64,000 nucleotides of DNA from Bin87 sp026710825 (GTDB lineage: Bacteria; Chloroflexota; Dehalococcoidia; Lucifugimonadales; UBA3495). The DNA lies in contig OZ247427.1 of the NCBI GenBank assembly GCA_965232815.1, positions 2,356,001-2,420,000 of the forward strand, in the 5' to 3' direction. Made by a program: the position numbers and the translations under genes. Position 1 is the first letter of the stretch; each line of letters opens with the position of its first letter. The notes under the pieces were generated by a model, which had not been told where the DNA came from, ran no database searches, and was given only the letters and a program-made list of their open reading frames with translations. Positions 36,386-45,500 of the stretch are shown here, piece by piece.

Positions 36386-37396
36386 TTACTCGATTTCGCG
36401 CGGGTTCATCCAGGGCATCATTTCGCGCAGGCCGCGGCCGACCTCGTGGATCCGGCTGGTGCGGGCTTCCTGGCGCAGGCGCAGGAAGTTGTGGCGTCCT
36501 TCATCGCACTCCGCCATCCATTCCTGGGCGAAGGAGCCGCTCTGGATGTCGTCCAGCACGCGGTGCATGTTGTCGCGCACGTGGTCGTCCACGACGCGGG
36601 TGCCACGGGTCAGGTCGCCGTACTCGGCGGTGTCGCTGACCGAATAGCGCATGTAGTTGAAGCCGCCCTGCTGGATCAGGTCGACGATCATCTTGAGTTC
36701 GTGCAGGCACTCGAAGTAGGCGATTTCGGGCGGATAGCCGCGCTCGACCAGCGTTTCGAAGGCCAGGTTGATCAGGGCAGTTACGCCGCCGCACAGGACC
36801 GATTGCTCGCCGAACAGGTCGCTCTCGGTCTCGTCCTTGAACGTGGTTTCCAGCACTCCGGCGCGGGCGCAGCCGATTCCGGCGGCATAGGCGAGGCCGA
36901 TGTTCTTGGCGTTGCCGGTAGCGTCCTGGTGGACGGCCAGCAGGCACGGAACGCCGATACCCTGTTCCACGAAGTGCTCGCGCATCCGGTGGCCGGGGGC
37001 CTTGGGGGCGATCATCATCACGTCCACCGTCGGCGGCGGCACCACGAACTGGTAGTGGATGGTGAACCCGTGGGCGAACATCAGGGCTTTGCCCGGCCCG
37101 AGGTTCGGCTCGATCTCATCGCGATACACGTCCTTCTGGACGTGGTCGGGGATCGCGACCATCATGACGTCGGCTTCCTTCGCAACCTCGGCGACGCTGC
37201 CGACCGCCAGGCCGGCATCCCTGGCCACCTGGCGGCTGGCCGAGCCTTCGTACAGGCCGACCATCACCTTCACGCCACTGTCGTGGAGGTTCAGGGCGTG
37301 GGCGTGGCCCTGGCTGCCGTAGCCGATCATCCCGACGGTCTTGCCCTCAAGGATCGACATGTCGGCGTCTTTTTCCGTGTAGATATTAACTGCCAT
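36386..37396 (-). CDS. ilvC: Ketol-acid reductoisomerase (class I)
   Basis: 336 residues, class I length. The NADP-binding GYGSQGHAHALNLHDSG motif, AIPDHVQ, the FAHGFTIHY segment, APKAPGH and the catalytic knotted domain with KDETESDLFGEQSVLCGG and EIAYFECLHELK are all present. Reaction: acetolactate or acetohydroxybutyrate to dihydroxy-isovalerate/-methylvalerate using NADPH and Mg. Third gene of the operon, about 100 bases after ilvN. Confidence 0.97.
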   Translation of the reverse strand: MAVNIYTEKDADMSILEGKTVGMIGYGSQGHAHALNLHDSGVKVMVGLYEGSASRQVARDAGLAVGSVAEVAKEADVMMVAIPDHVQKDVYRDEIEPNLGPGKALMFAHGFTIHYQFVVPPPTVDVMMIAPKAPGHRMREHFVEQGIGVPCLLAVHQDATGNAKNIGLAYAAGIGCARAGVLETTFKDETESDLFGEQSVLCGGVTALINLAFETLVERGYPPEIAYFECLHELKMIVDLIQQGGFNYMRYSVSDTAEYGDLTRGTRVVDDHVRDNMHRVLDDIQSGSFAQEWMAECDEGRHNFLRLRQEARTSRIHEVGRGLREMMPWMNPREIE

Positions 37397-37494
37397 TCTG
37401 GTTCATCCTTTGTTGACTCGGCGGGTTCTGGGTCCGCCGGTCGTGTTTGGTTACACTCCCTCGTAGTGTCCCGGCACGGCGCTGGCGAGGTCGG

Positions 37495-38052
37495 CTATCC
37501 TGCCGTTCCGGCCAATGACCACCGAGTCGGACCGACGTCGTCGCTGATATTGCCCGCGGCCTTGCCGCGTACCATGGCGACCCGACCGGTCCGCATGAGT
37601 TCCAGTATGCCGAAGGGACGGAGCAGGTCGTACAGGGCGTCGATCTTGTCTTCCTCGCCGGTGATTTCCACCACCAGCGAACGGGCCCCCACGTCCACCA
37701 CCTTGGCGCGGAACAGGTTGGCCATTTCCAGGATTTCGCTGCGATTGGATGGGGTGGCGCGGACCTTGATCAACGCCAACTCGCGGGCGACCGCGTCCTC
37801 GTTGGATATGTTGGACACCTTCACCACGTCGATCAGCTTGTCGAGGTGCGCCGTGGCCTGTTCAACCGTGTATTGGTCGCCGGTTACCACGAAGGTGAGG
37901 CGAGAGAGCCCCTCCTGCTCGCTGGCTCCCACGGCCAGGCTGGCGATGTTGAAGCCCCGGCGCCGGAACAGGCTGGCGACGCGGGCCAGGACACCCGGCC
38001 GGTCGTTGACCAACGCGACGATGGTGTGTTGCTGGGCGTTATGCGGTTTCAA
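37495..38052 (-). CDS. ilvN: Acetolactate synthase small regulatory subunit
   Basis: 185 residues. N-terminal ACT domain: HTIVALVNDRPGVLARVASLF, RRGFNIASLAVGASEQEGLSR; C-terminal ALS_ss region with ELALIKVRA. It binds valine or related end products and activates IlvB. Its start overlaps the ilvB stop by 14 bases, indicating translational coupling. The last ~15 residues (ISDDVGPTRWSLAGTAG) extend past the usual end and are not conserved. Confidence 0.95.
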   Translation of the reverse strand: MKPHNAQQHTIVALVNDRPGVLARVASLFRRRGFNIASLAVGASEQEGLSRLTFVVTGDQYTVEQATAHLDKLIDVVKVSNISNEDAVARELALIKVRATPSNRSEILEMANLFRAKVVDVGARSLVVEITGEEDKIDALYDLLRPFGILELMRTGRVAMVRGKAAGNISDDVGPTRWSLAGTAG

Positions 38053-39745
38053 TTCCGACCCCCTCTGGCTCCGGTTCTTCCAGCATCTCGTGGACCGACT
38101 CGCCCGCAGGGATCATCGGGTACACGAACTCATCCTCTTTCACCACGAAGTCCACCACGACGGGGCCCGGGGTTTCCATGGCTTCCTGGATGGCGCCGGC
38201 GACTTCCTCCTGCTTGGTAACGCGGATGCCGCGGATGCCGTAGGCTTCGGCCAGCTTCACGAAATCGGGGTTCTTGCTGTAGATGGTGGAGAAGAAATCT
38301 TTGTCGTAGAAAAAGTCCTGCCACTGCCGGACCATTCCCAGCGACCCGTTGTTCAGGATGGCGTATTTGACGTCAATGTTGTTTTCGACGGCGGTGGCGA
38401 GATCGCACAGGGTCATCTGGAATCCGCCGTCGCCGGCGATCGACCACACGGTCTTGTCCGGGCGGCCCACCTTGGCGCCCAATGCGGCGGGGACCTCGAA
38501 TCCCATTGCGCCGCTGCCGCCGGAGGTGATCAACGAGTTCGGTTCCTTGTATCCGTAGTGCTGGGCCGCCCACATCTGGTGCTGGCCCACGCCGGTCACG
38601 ATGATGGACTCGCCGTTGGTCTCGTCGGAGAGTTGCTTGAGCACCTGCTGGGGGAGCAGCACGTCGGACTTGCGAATGAACAGCGACGGGTGCTCGGCGC
38701 GCAGGCGGTCGCACTCCTTGATCCAGTCCAGGTGGACGTTGGACTCGACCCTCTGGATGAGGGCGCGCAGGCTGGCCTTGAGGTCGCCCAGTACGGGCAC
38801 GTCGGCGACGACGTTCTTGTTGAACTCGCTGGGGTCAACGTCGAAGTGAATGATCCTGGCGCCCGGCGCGAAGTCGGAGAGACGCCCGGTCACACGGTCG
38901 TCGAAGCGGGCGCCCAGCGCGATCACCAGGTCGGACCGGTCGATGGCGAGGCTGGCATAGGCCATGCCGTGCATCCCCGGCATACCCATGTGCAGCACGT
39001 GGTCGGTGGACAGGGAGCCGATGCCCAGCAGGGTCGTAATGACGGGAATCTGGGCTTTTTCGGCGAGGATGCGCAGTTCGTCCCAGGCCCGGGAGATCAG
39101 GACGCCGTGGCCGGCCATGATGACGGGCCGCTCGGCCCGGTTGATCAGGTGAGCCGCCGCCGCGATCTGCTGGGGATCCGCTTCTCCCGGTGGCTCGTAT
39201 CCGGGCAGGTCGATGGTGTCGGGCCATTCAAACTCGATCTTTTCGCCGGCCAAGACGTCCTTCGGCACGTCGATGAGGACGGGGCCGGGACGGCCGGTGC
39301 GAGCGATGTGGAATGCTTCCTTGATGGCCGGAGCGATGTCGCGGACGTCCATCACCAGGTAGTTGTGCTTGGTCACGGGCAAGGTGATGCCGGTGATGTC
39401 GGTTTCCTGGAAGGCGTCGCGGCCAATCGCGGGGCGCGGCACCTGGCCGGTGATGCAGACGATGGGCACGGAGTCCATCTGGGCGGACGCGAGGCCGGTG
39501 ACCAGGTTGGTCGCCCCGGGCCCCGATGTGGCGGAGCACACGCCGACCTTGCCGGTGGCGCGGGCATACCCGTCGGCGGCCATGGCGGCGGCCTGTTCGT
39601 GTCGTACCAGGATGTGGCGCAGCTGGGGGTATCCGGAAAGCGCTCCGTAGAAAGGTAATACAGCGCCGCCGGGCAGTCCGAATATGGTGTCCACGCCTTC
39701 GCGCAGCAGGCTTTCGCAGATAATTTCGGCGCCGGTCATTTCCAT
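38039..39745 (-). CDS. ilvB: Acetolactate synthase large catalytic subunit
   Basis: About 568 residues from ATG 39745 (MEMTGAEIICESLLREGVDT). ThDP-enzyme motifs: FGLPGGAVLPFY, the catalytic Glu in RHEQAAAMAADGYARATGK, TSGPGATNLVTG, and the ThDP/Mg motif GDGGFQMTLCDLATAVENN...NNGSLGMV. The open frame extends upstream to 39931, but that part lies inside the T-box leader and AGGAG sits 9 bases before 39745, so the short start is right. Reaction: two pyruvate to acetolactate. First gene of the branched-chain operon. Confidence 0.96.
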   Translation of the reverse strand: MEMTGAEIICESLLREGVDTIFGLPGGAVLPFYGALSGYPQLRHILVRHEQAAAMAADGYARATGKVGVCSATSGPGATNLVTGLASAQMDSVPIVCITGQVPRPAIGRDAFQETDITGITLPVTKHNYLVMDVRDIAPAIKEAFHIARTGRPGPVLIDVPKDVLAGEKIEFEWPDTIDLPGYEPPGEADPQQIAAAAHLINRAERPVIMAGHGVLISRAWDELRILAEKAQIPVITTLLGIGSLSTDHVLHMGMPGMHGMAYASLAIDRSDLVIALGARFDDRVTGRLSDFAPGARIIHFDVDPSEFNKNVVADVPVLGDLKASLRALIQRVESNVHLDWIKECDRLRAEHPSLFIRKSDVLLPQQVLKQLSDETNGESIIVTGVGQHQMWAAQHYGYKEPNSLITSGGSGAMGFEVPAALGAKVGRPDKTVWSIAGDGGFQMTLCDLATAVENNIDVKYAILNNGSLGMVRQWQDFFYDKDFFSTIYSKNPDFVKLAEAYGIRGIRVTKQEEVAGAIQEAMETPGPVVVDFVVKEDEFVYPMIPAGESVHEMLEEPEPEGVGIETA

Positions 39746-39793
39746 GTTCGCCACTCCTGATGGTTTACCGAGTTTGCTGTTGCCGGGGCAATA

Positions 39794-39822
39794 AAAAACC
39801 CCGACCCACGAAGGGACGGGTT
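39794..39822 (-). terminator. T-box attenuator terminator
   Basis: On the minus strand CCCGTCCC-TTCGT-GGGTCGGG (one internal mismatch) followed by six T (39794-39799). Mutually exclusive with the T-box antiterminator. Confidence 0.8.
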
Positions 39823-40063
39823 GAACTCCCGCGGTACCACCCTTCTTTTTCGTGCCGGGATCGGGATTGATCCGTGCGCGAAACTCTTTGTGCACAGCCT
39901 TTATCGGGGCCGACCCGCTCTCCCTACGCACGCAAATCGATGCGTTTCAGGCGAGGCGCTCAGGGGCGAGTTCGGAGGTTCTGGCCGCCGACTTTCACCA
40001 ACCGTCGGCTCTCTACGAGACCATACACGACCTACTACTCCCCATCACAGCGAATAGATAGAT
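39795..40063 (-). promoter_or_regulatory. T-box riboswitch, probable Leu (CUC) specifier
   Basis: Read on the minus strand. The T-box core AGGGTGGTACCGCGG lies at about 39829-39843, with UGGU in the antiterminator bulge to pair a tRNA ACCA end. Upstream is Stem I: an AGTA motif, the AGAGAG bulge, a GGTGAAA-containing terminal loop, and a specifier region GAA-CTC-G. A GGGG/CCCC base pair and AGGT/ACCT pair close the specifier loop, placing CTC (39968-39970) at the codon position, i.e. leucine. A terminator hairpin with a T-run follows at 39794-39822. Known mechanism: uncharged tRNA stabilises the antiterminator. Control of ilvB-ilvN-ilvC-leuA by leucyl-tRNA charging is inferred. Confidence 0.88.
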
Positions 40064-40069
40064 TGAAAA

Positions 40070-40098
40070 ATCGTATCACCCGCACATTGCAGTGTCAA
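40070..40098 (-). promoter_or_regulatory. Sigma70-type promoter of the ilvB T-box transcript
   Basis: On the minus strand TTGACA (40093-40098), 17-base spacer, TACGAT (40070-40075). Predicted start near 40063, just before Stem I of the T-box. Confidence 0.75.
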
Positions 40099-40893
40099 TC
40101 ATACAACGCGACAGCGAGCGAGTAGTTTGCCCCGAACGAGAAGTTTCCGCACGCCGCGCGTGCGGCGTCCAGGTATTCGCAGACGGATACAGCGATCCCT
40201 GCGAAACAGGGGTGACAGCGGCCGTCAGTCGGCGCGTCACCCTGGCCCGTTGCATGTGGCCCGGTCGGGGGTTGGTGGTTGCATTGTTTTTGGAATTTCT
40301 GGTTGGCGTTCTCCCTGGGGTTTCTTGGGGATTTTTGATTGGCGGGAGGCAGGATTCCCTTTGCATCGTTGTCAGCGTACGGCCGGGGGTACGCATATTC
40401 TTATGCTCGGTATTCTCCGTGGCCCACATCGGCAATCCGCCATGACGTGCCCACCGGGGCCGGTTCATTGGGGTAGACGACGCAGCACGGAACGCTGTGG
40501 CTGGCGCTGGGACGCAACTCCACACTGTTGACAAGTTAAACAGACGTTGGCAGTCGCGGAGCCTGGTATGCGATTTGTTACTGACGGGGTTGGCCGTCGA
40601 TGCTGGGAATCCTGCCTCACTGATGTTGGGTTACAAACACGTGCTTTATCTAGATGAATCTAGGATAGGCGGGTTGCGGGGGTGCGGGCAACGGCGCGGT
40701 GTCAGTGTTTTTTGGATCTGCAAGGATGGGAGGGGTGCTGGCGCGGGGGTCCGATTCACAGGATGAACGGGATGGGCAGGATGAGTTGGGATTGCGGACA
40801 TGGGGTTTTCGATTGCCTGCAGGGGGACGCGATGAGTGGAGAAATTGACCGACTGAAAATAACCGCAAAACGTCGCCCCGGGATTGGCAGATT
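40099..40893. other. Long gap, no supported gene; degenerate repeats
   Basis: About 800 bases. Frames on both strands give no recognisable product. A perfect 8-bp-arm hairpin CCGCACGC-CGC-GCGTGCGG is at 40147-40165. Around 40755-40793 a short run repeats GGATG every 9-10 bases, a pattern seen in degenerate intergenic repeats. Possibly decayed sequence or an unrecognised RNA. Confidence 0.4.
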
Positions 40894-40921
40894 TTGAAAA
40901 AGGAAGACTTTGTGATAAGAT
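40894..40921 (+). promoter_or_regulatory. Candidate promoter of the selenoprotein gene
   Basis: TTGAAA (40894-40899), 16-base spacer, TAAGAT (40916-40921), about 43 bases before the ATG. Confidence 0.5.
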
Positions 40922-40964
40922 GCGCAAGGCATTTTGCCAGAACCCCCAAAAAATAGGAGTAATC

Positions 40965-41252
40965 ATGGAAGGAAAGGTTCAGATCGAGATAACCTATTGC
41001 GTGCCTTGACAGCACCACGCTACCGCCACGTGGATGGCGAACGAATTTTTCCGTGCTTATGGTGGTGACGCTGCCATCACGATTTCCCCGCGCGGGCAGG
41101 GAATCATGGAAGTCTTTGTGGACGGCGAGAAGATCTTCGACAAGAAGGCCGAGGGCAACATCTACCCCGAGCTGGGCCGCGTCCGCCAGATGAAGGAAGT
41201 CATTGCCGCCAGGATTGCCAACGTCGACATGGCTGTCGCCGCCGACAACTAG
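40965..41252 (+). CDS. SelW/Rdx-family selenoprotein with in-frame UGA (Sec15)
   Basis: From ATG 40965, 5 bases after TAGGAG, the frame reads MEGKVQIEITYCVP, then TGA (41007-41009), then QHHATATWMANEFF and on to TAG at 41252. Read with Sec at codon 15 this gives 95 residues with the Rdx thioredoxin-like fold: YC-x-x-U redox motif after strand 1, the A-WMA-E-F helix, the P-x-G-x-G-I-x-E-V strand, VDGEKIFDKK and the YPE...V...I-A-A end. The same family has CxxC in Cys forms. Everything after the UGA is conserved-looking, which argues against chance. It has its own promoter and T-tailed terminator. Inferred role: thiol/selenol redox protein in the cytoplasm. Requires SelA-SelB-SelC-SelD elsewhere; none is in the window. 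Confidence 0.82.
41024..41039 (+). promoter_or_regulatory. Bacterial SECIS-like hairpin
   Basis: CGCCA (41024-41028) and TGGCG (41035-41039) pair perfectly with a six-base loop CGTGGA. The stem starts 14 bases after the UGA, and a G is the second loop base, about 20 bases from the UGA. This fits the bSECIS model (short stem, small loop with G in the first two positions, immediately downstream within the coding region). A competing 5-bp stem CCACG/CGTGG is also possible. Confidence 0.6.
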
Positions 41253-41278
41253 CATCCGGCAGAACATCCGAACTTCGG

Positions 41279-41316
41279 GCCGCTGCCTCCAAAAGGGCAG
41301 CGGCTTTTTCTTTTTT
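41279..41316 (+). terminator. Rho-independent terminator of the selenoprotein gene
   Basis: GCCGCTGCC, 7-base loop, GGGCAGCGGC, then a T-rich run with one C (41305-41316). Strong intrinsic terminator 26 bases after the stop. Confidence 0.9.
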
Positions 41317-41375
41317 GCGTCCACGCATGGGCTCAAAGCGAGCATGGAGTGGAAGGTGGATTAAGTGGGTGGATG

Positions 41376-41384
41376 TGGTATAAT
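41376..41384 (+). promoter_or_regulatory. Candidate extended -10 promoter for dnaG-rpoD
   Basis: TGG followed by TATAAT (41379-41384), about 41 bases before the dnaG ATG. No good -35. Confidence 0.5.
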
Positions 41385-41424
41385 GAATTTGGCTAAGTGT
41401 GTCTATATAACCTAATTGACTGAT

Positions 41425-43251
41425 ATGACGCAGATTGACGACGTAAAGAGCAGACTGGACATCGTCGAGGTCATTTCCAGCTACGTCAACCTGCAGCGCT
41501 CGGGAAGTTCCCTCAAGGCCAATTGCCCGTTCCATCAAGAGCGTACGCCTTCCTTTTTTGTATTTCCGGACCGGCAATCGTGGCGCTGCTTCGGGGCGTG
41601 CGCCGAGGGCGGCGACGCTTTCTCCTTCGTGATGAAGCATGACAAGGTGGAGTTCCGGGAGGCGTTGCAAACCCTGGCTGCCCGAGTGGGCATCACCCTG
41701 GTCAACAACGAGGAATCGCGGAGCAACGCGCGGGAACTGTTTGAGATCAACGACGCGGCGCGCCGATTTTTCCAGCAGATGCTGGACACCGAAGAGGCGC
41801 GGTTCGTGCGCGAATACCTGGAACGACGAGGAGTCAATGAGCGTTCCATCCAGACGTTCGAGATTGGATACAGCCCGCCACGGGGCAACCGGTTGCTGGC
41901 GCACCTGAGGCAAGCCGGCTACGACGACGACCTAATAACGCAGGCGGGATTAGCCAGGGAAAGCGACGGTCGGGAGCTCTATGACCAGTTTCGGGGCCGC
42001 CTGATGATCCCGATAAGGGACTGGGAATCCCGGGTGGCCGGGTTCGGAAGCCGCGCGCTGGATGAAAGAGCAACGCCGAAATATCTGAATACGCAGCGCA
42101 CACCCGTGTTTGACAAATCTCGCATCCTTTACGCAATGAACCTGGCCAAAGAGCCGGTACGGCAGCACGGCGCGGTGATCGTAGAAGGCTATATGGACGC
42201 CATCATGGCCCACCAGCACGGCTACGACAACGTGGTCGCATCCATGGGCACTGCCCTCACCGAGCGGCAGGTTGACCTGGTAGGCCGGCTAACCAAAACA
42301 GTAACGATGACGTTGGACGGTGATGCAGCCGGAACTCGGGCCACCGAGCGGAGTTTGTGGTCATCTTGGGGGGCATTCCAAAGCCGCATCGTGAGTCCAA
42401 TAAGTACCCCGTTCACCGTGGGTGCCCAGGCGTCGGATAGCTTCGAGTTTTTGGTGGCTGAGTTGCCATTGGGGATGGATCCGGACGACTTCATACGAAC
42501 TTCTCCCGGACAATGGCCGAGTTTCTTAGAAAGTGCGACGCCGCTGTTTGACTATCTAATTGCGACGTATATGCCGTCATCCGAAATGGACAACATCGAG
42601 GCACGCACCCGCGCCGCGCACATTTTGCTCCGTTTTGTCGCTCAGATACCAGATCCTATCAAGAGAGACCTGCATATTGACCGGTTGTCGGCCAAGTTGA
42701 ATATCAACGTCGAAACGCTGCATGCCAACTTGCCCATCGCTGGCTGGGTCGTGGACGATTTTTCTGAACGCCCGCGAACGGCGTCCACCGCCAACAAGGC
42801 GACGCCGCAGCCGGCGCGAGAATACAACGCCGTGGAGGAGGCGCTCCTGGCGTTCCTGTTGCAACATGGAACGGAACCGCTGGAGGGCCACGAATCCACG
42901 CCGTCCACGGAGTGGTTCAGCCGTTCAGAAAACCGGGAAATTTATCGCAACGTAATTGCCGGCGAGGACGCCGAACAGATGCCGGTGCCGCCGGAGTTGC
43001 AGGCGCACCTGGATGCATTGCGTTCCCGCGAATTAAGGCTTTCCAACCAGGCGAAACGCGACAAGGCCTGGCTGCAGATGAGCCTGGCCCTGGAAAAGGA
43101 ACATCTCAATAACGAAATCAGGCAGCTGTCCAGCCTGCCGGAGGTCATGGAAGACCTTGACTCTCCGCTGGCGCAACGGCTGCTGCACAACAATATCCGC
43201 ATCGGTGAAATCGACCGGTTACTGCGGCCGGCTTCACCGAACAACACCTGA
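41425..43251 (+). CDS. dnaG: DNA primase
   Basis: About 608 residues from ATG 41425 (a TTG at 41416 also opens the frame). Zinc-binding domain: CPFHQERTPSFFV...WRCFGACAEGGD. Here the second pair is C-x3-C rather than the more usual C-x2-C. RNA polymerase/TOPRIM core: VIVEGYMDAIMAHQHG and LDGDAAGTRAT. The C-terminal helicase-binding part is shorter and less conserved. Makes RNA primers at the fork with DnaB. It is followed after 10 bases by rpoD, the dnaG-rpoD order of the macromolecular synthesis operon. Confidence 0.95.
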   Translation: MTQIDDVKSRLDIVEVISSYVNLQRSGSSLKANCPFHQERTPSFFVFPDRQSWRCFGACAEGGDAFSFVMKHDKVEFREALQTLAARVGITLVNNEESRSNARELFEINDAARRFFQQMLDTEEARFVREYLERRGVNERSIQTFEIGYSPPRGNRLLAHLRQAGYDDDLITQAGLARESDGRELYDQFRGRLMIPIRDWESRVAGFGSRALDERATPKYLNTQRTPVFDKSRILYAMNLAKEPVRQHGAVIVEGYMDAIMAHQHGYDNVVASMGTALTERQVDLVGRLTKTVTMTLDGDAAGTRATERSLWSSWGAFQSRIVSPISTPFTVGAQASDSFEFLVAELPLGMDPDDFIRTSPGQWPSFLESATPLFDYLIATYMPSSEMDNIEARTRAAHILLRFVAQIPDPIKRDLHIDRLSAKLNINVETLHANLPIAGWVVDDFSERPRTASTANKATPQPAREYNAVEEALLAFLLQHGTEPLEGHESTPSTEWFSRSENREIYRNVIAGEDAEQMPVPPELQAHLDALRSRELRLSNQAKRDKAWLQMSLALEKEHLNNEIRQLSSLPEVMEDLDSPLAQRLLHNNIRIGEIDRLLRPASPNNT

Positions 43252-43261
43252 CGGAGGGTCT

Positions 43262-45004
<1,743 letters not shown>

Positions 45005-45035
45005 ACATCCTGGCGATTTCCACTCTGCCAAGTCT

Positions 45036-45066
45036 GGGGACGAATTACGGTTCGTCCCCTTTTTTA
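45036..45066 (+). terminator. Rho-independent terminator after rpoD
   Basis: GGGGACGAA, 6-base loop, TTCGTCCCC, then seven T. The stem has the same GGGG...CCCC outer signature as the palindrome family, here clearly as a working terminator. Confidence 0.88.
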
Positions 45067-45169
45067 TAAAACTCCCAAATTCGTTCGTTCGGATAAGGGA
45101 AATATTGCTGGGCCCAACGGTAAACTCAGGATTGAAACCCCAGCAAAAGCCGGGGTCAGGGAGGTTATC

Positions 45170-45367
45170 TTGGTGGAAGCAATGGAGTTCCCCGTCTGTC
45201 AACAGTGCAATATCGGAGCGCTGGTGCCGCTGTCGGACTATGGAGCGCAGGGGGCGGCGGTTCACTATAAGGCGTGGACCTGCACGAATCCCGGGTGCGG
45301 ATACAACATAAAGATCCGCAACGGGGACATTTTCGTGAACGAGCCCATTCGCTCAGGGCGGCACTGA
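45170..45367 (+). CDS. Small zinc-ribbon protein
   Basis: 65 residues. Cys pairs VCQQC and TCTNPGC (C-x2-C and C-x4-C) frame a two-strand ribbon, with DYGAQGAAVHYKAW between and a YNIKIRNGDIFV strand after. GGAGG lies 6 bases before a TTG at 45170 and 9 before a GTG at 45173; either may start translation, and an ATG at 45182 is also in frame. Function unknown: probably a structural zinc protein binding nucleic acid or a partner. Alone after rpoD, before the sortase-like gene. Confidence 0.7.
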   Translation: MVEAMEFPVCQQCNIGALVPLSDYGAQGAAVHYKAWTCTNPGCGYNIKIRNGDIFVNEPIRSGRH

Positions 45368-45500
45368 TCACGTTGTTGGAACGGGAACCGGCGATTGGCT
45401 GACGATCGTCGGCTGATTGCATACGTCGGCATGGCGCTGCGTACGGGGATACCCGCTGGGTAACTAACAAGCAAGGCTTGCCAACGGATAAGGCGAAGAT

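Noticed and set aside
36446..39658. 1070-codon open frame on the plus strand
   Set aside because: It lies exactly antisense to ilvC, ilvN and ilvB, which have full family signatures; the antisense product is His/Val/Gly-rich with no motifs. An effect of high-GC codon use.
39746..39931. N-terminal extension of ilvB
   Set aside because: It overlaps the T-box terminator; the conserved start and SD are at 39745.
40092..40766. Several 60-150 codon frames between the T-box and the selenoprotein
   Set aside because: No family resemblance, no ribosome sites, overlapping on both strands; treated as non-coding.
41034..41252. 72-residue protein starting at the internal ATG
   Set aside because: It is the part after the UGA. 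Starting here loses the first strand and redox motif, and there is no ribosome site; the full frame from 40965 explains it better.
43157..43261. Longer rpoD start inside dnaG
   Set aside because: The frame is open but the sequence codes for the end of dnaG in another frame; ATG 43262 has a good SD.
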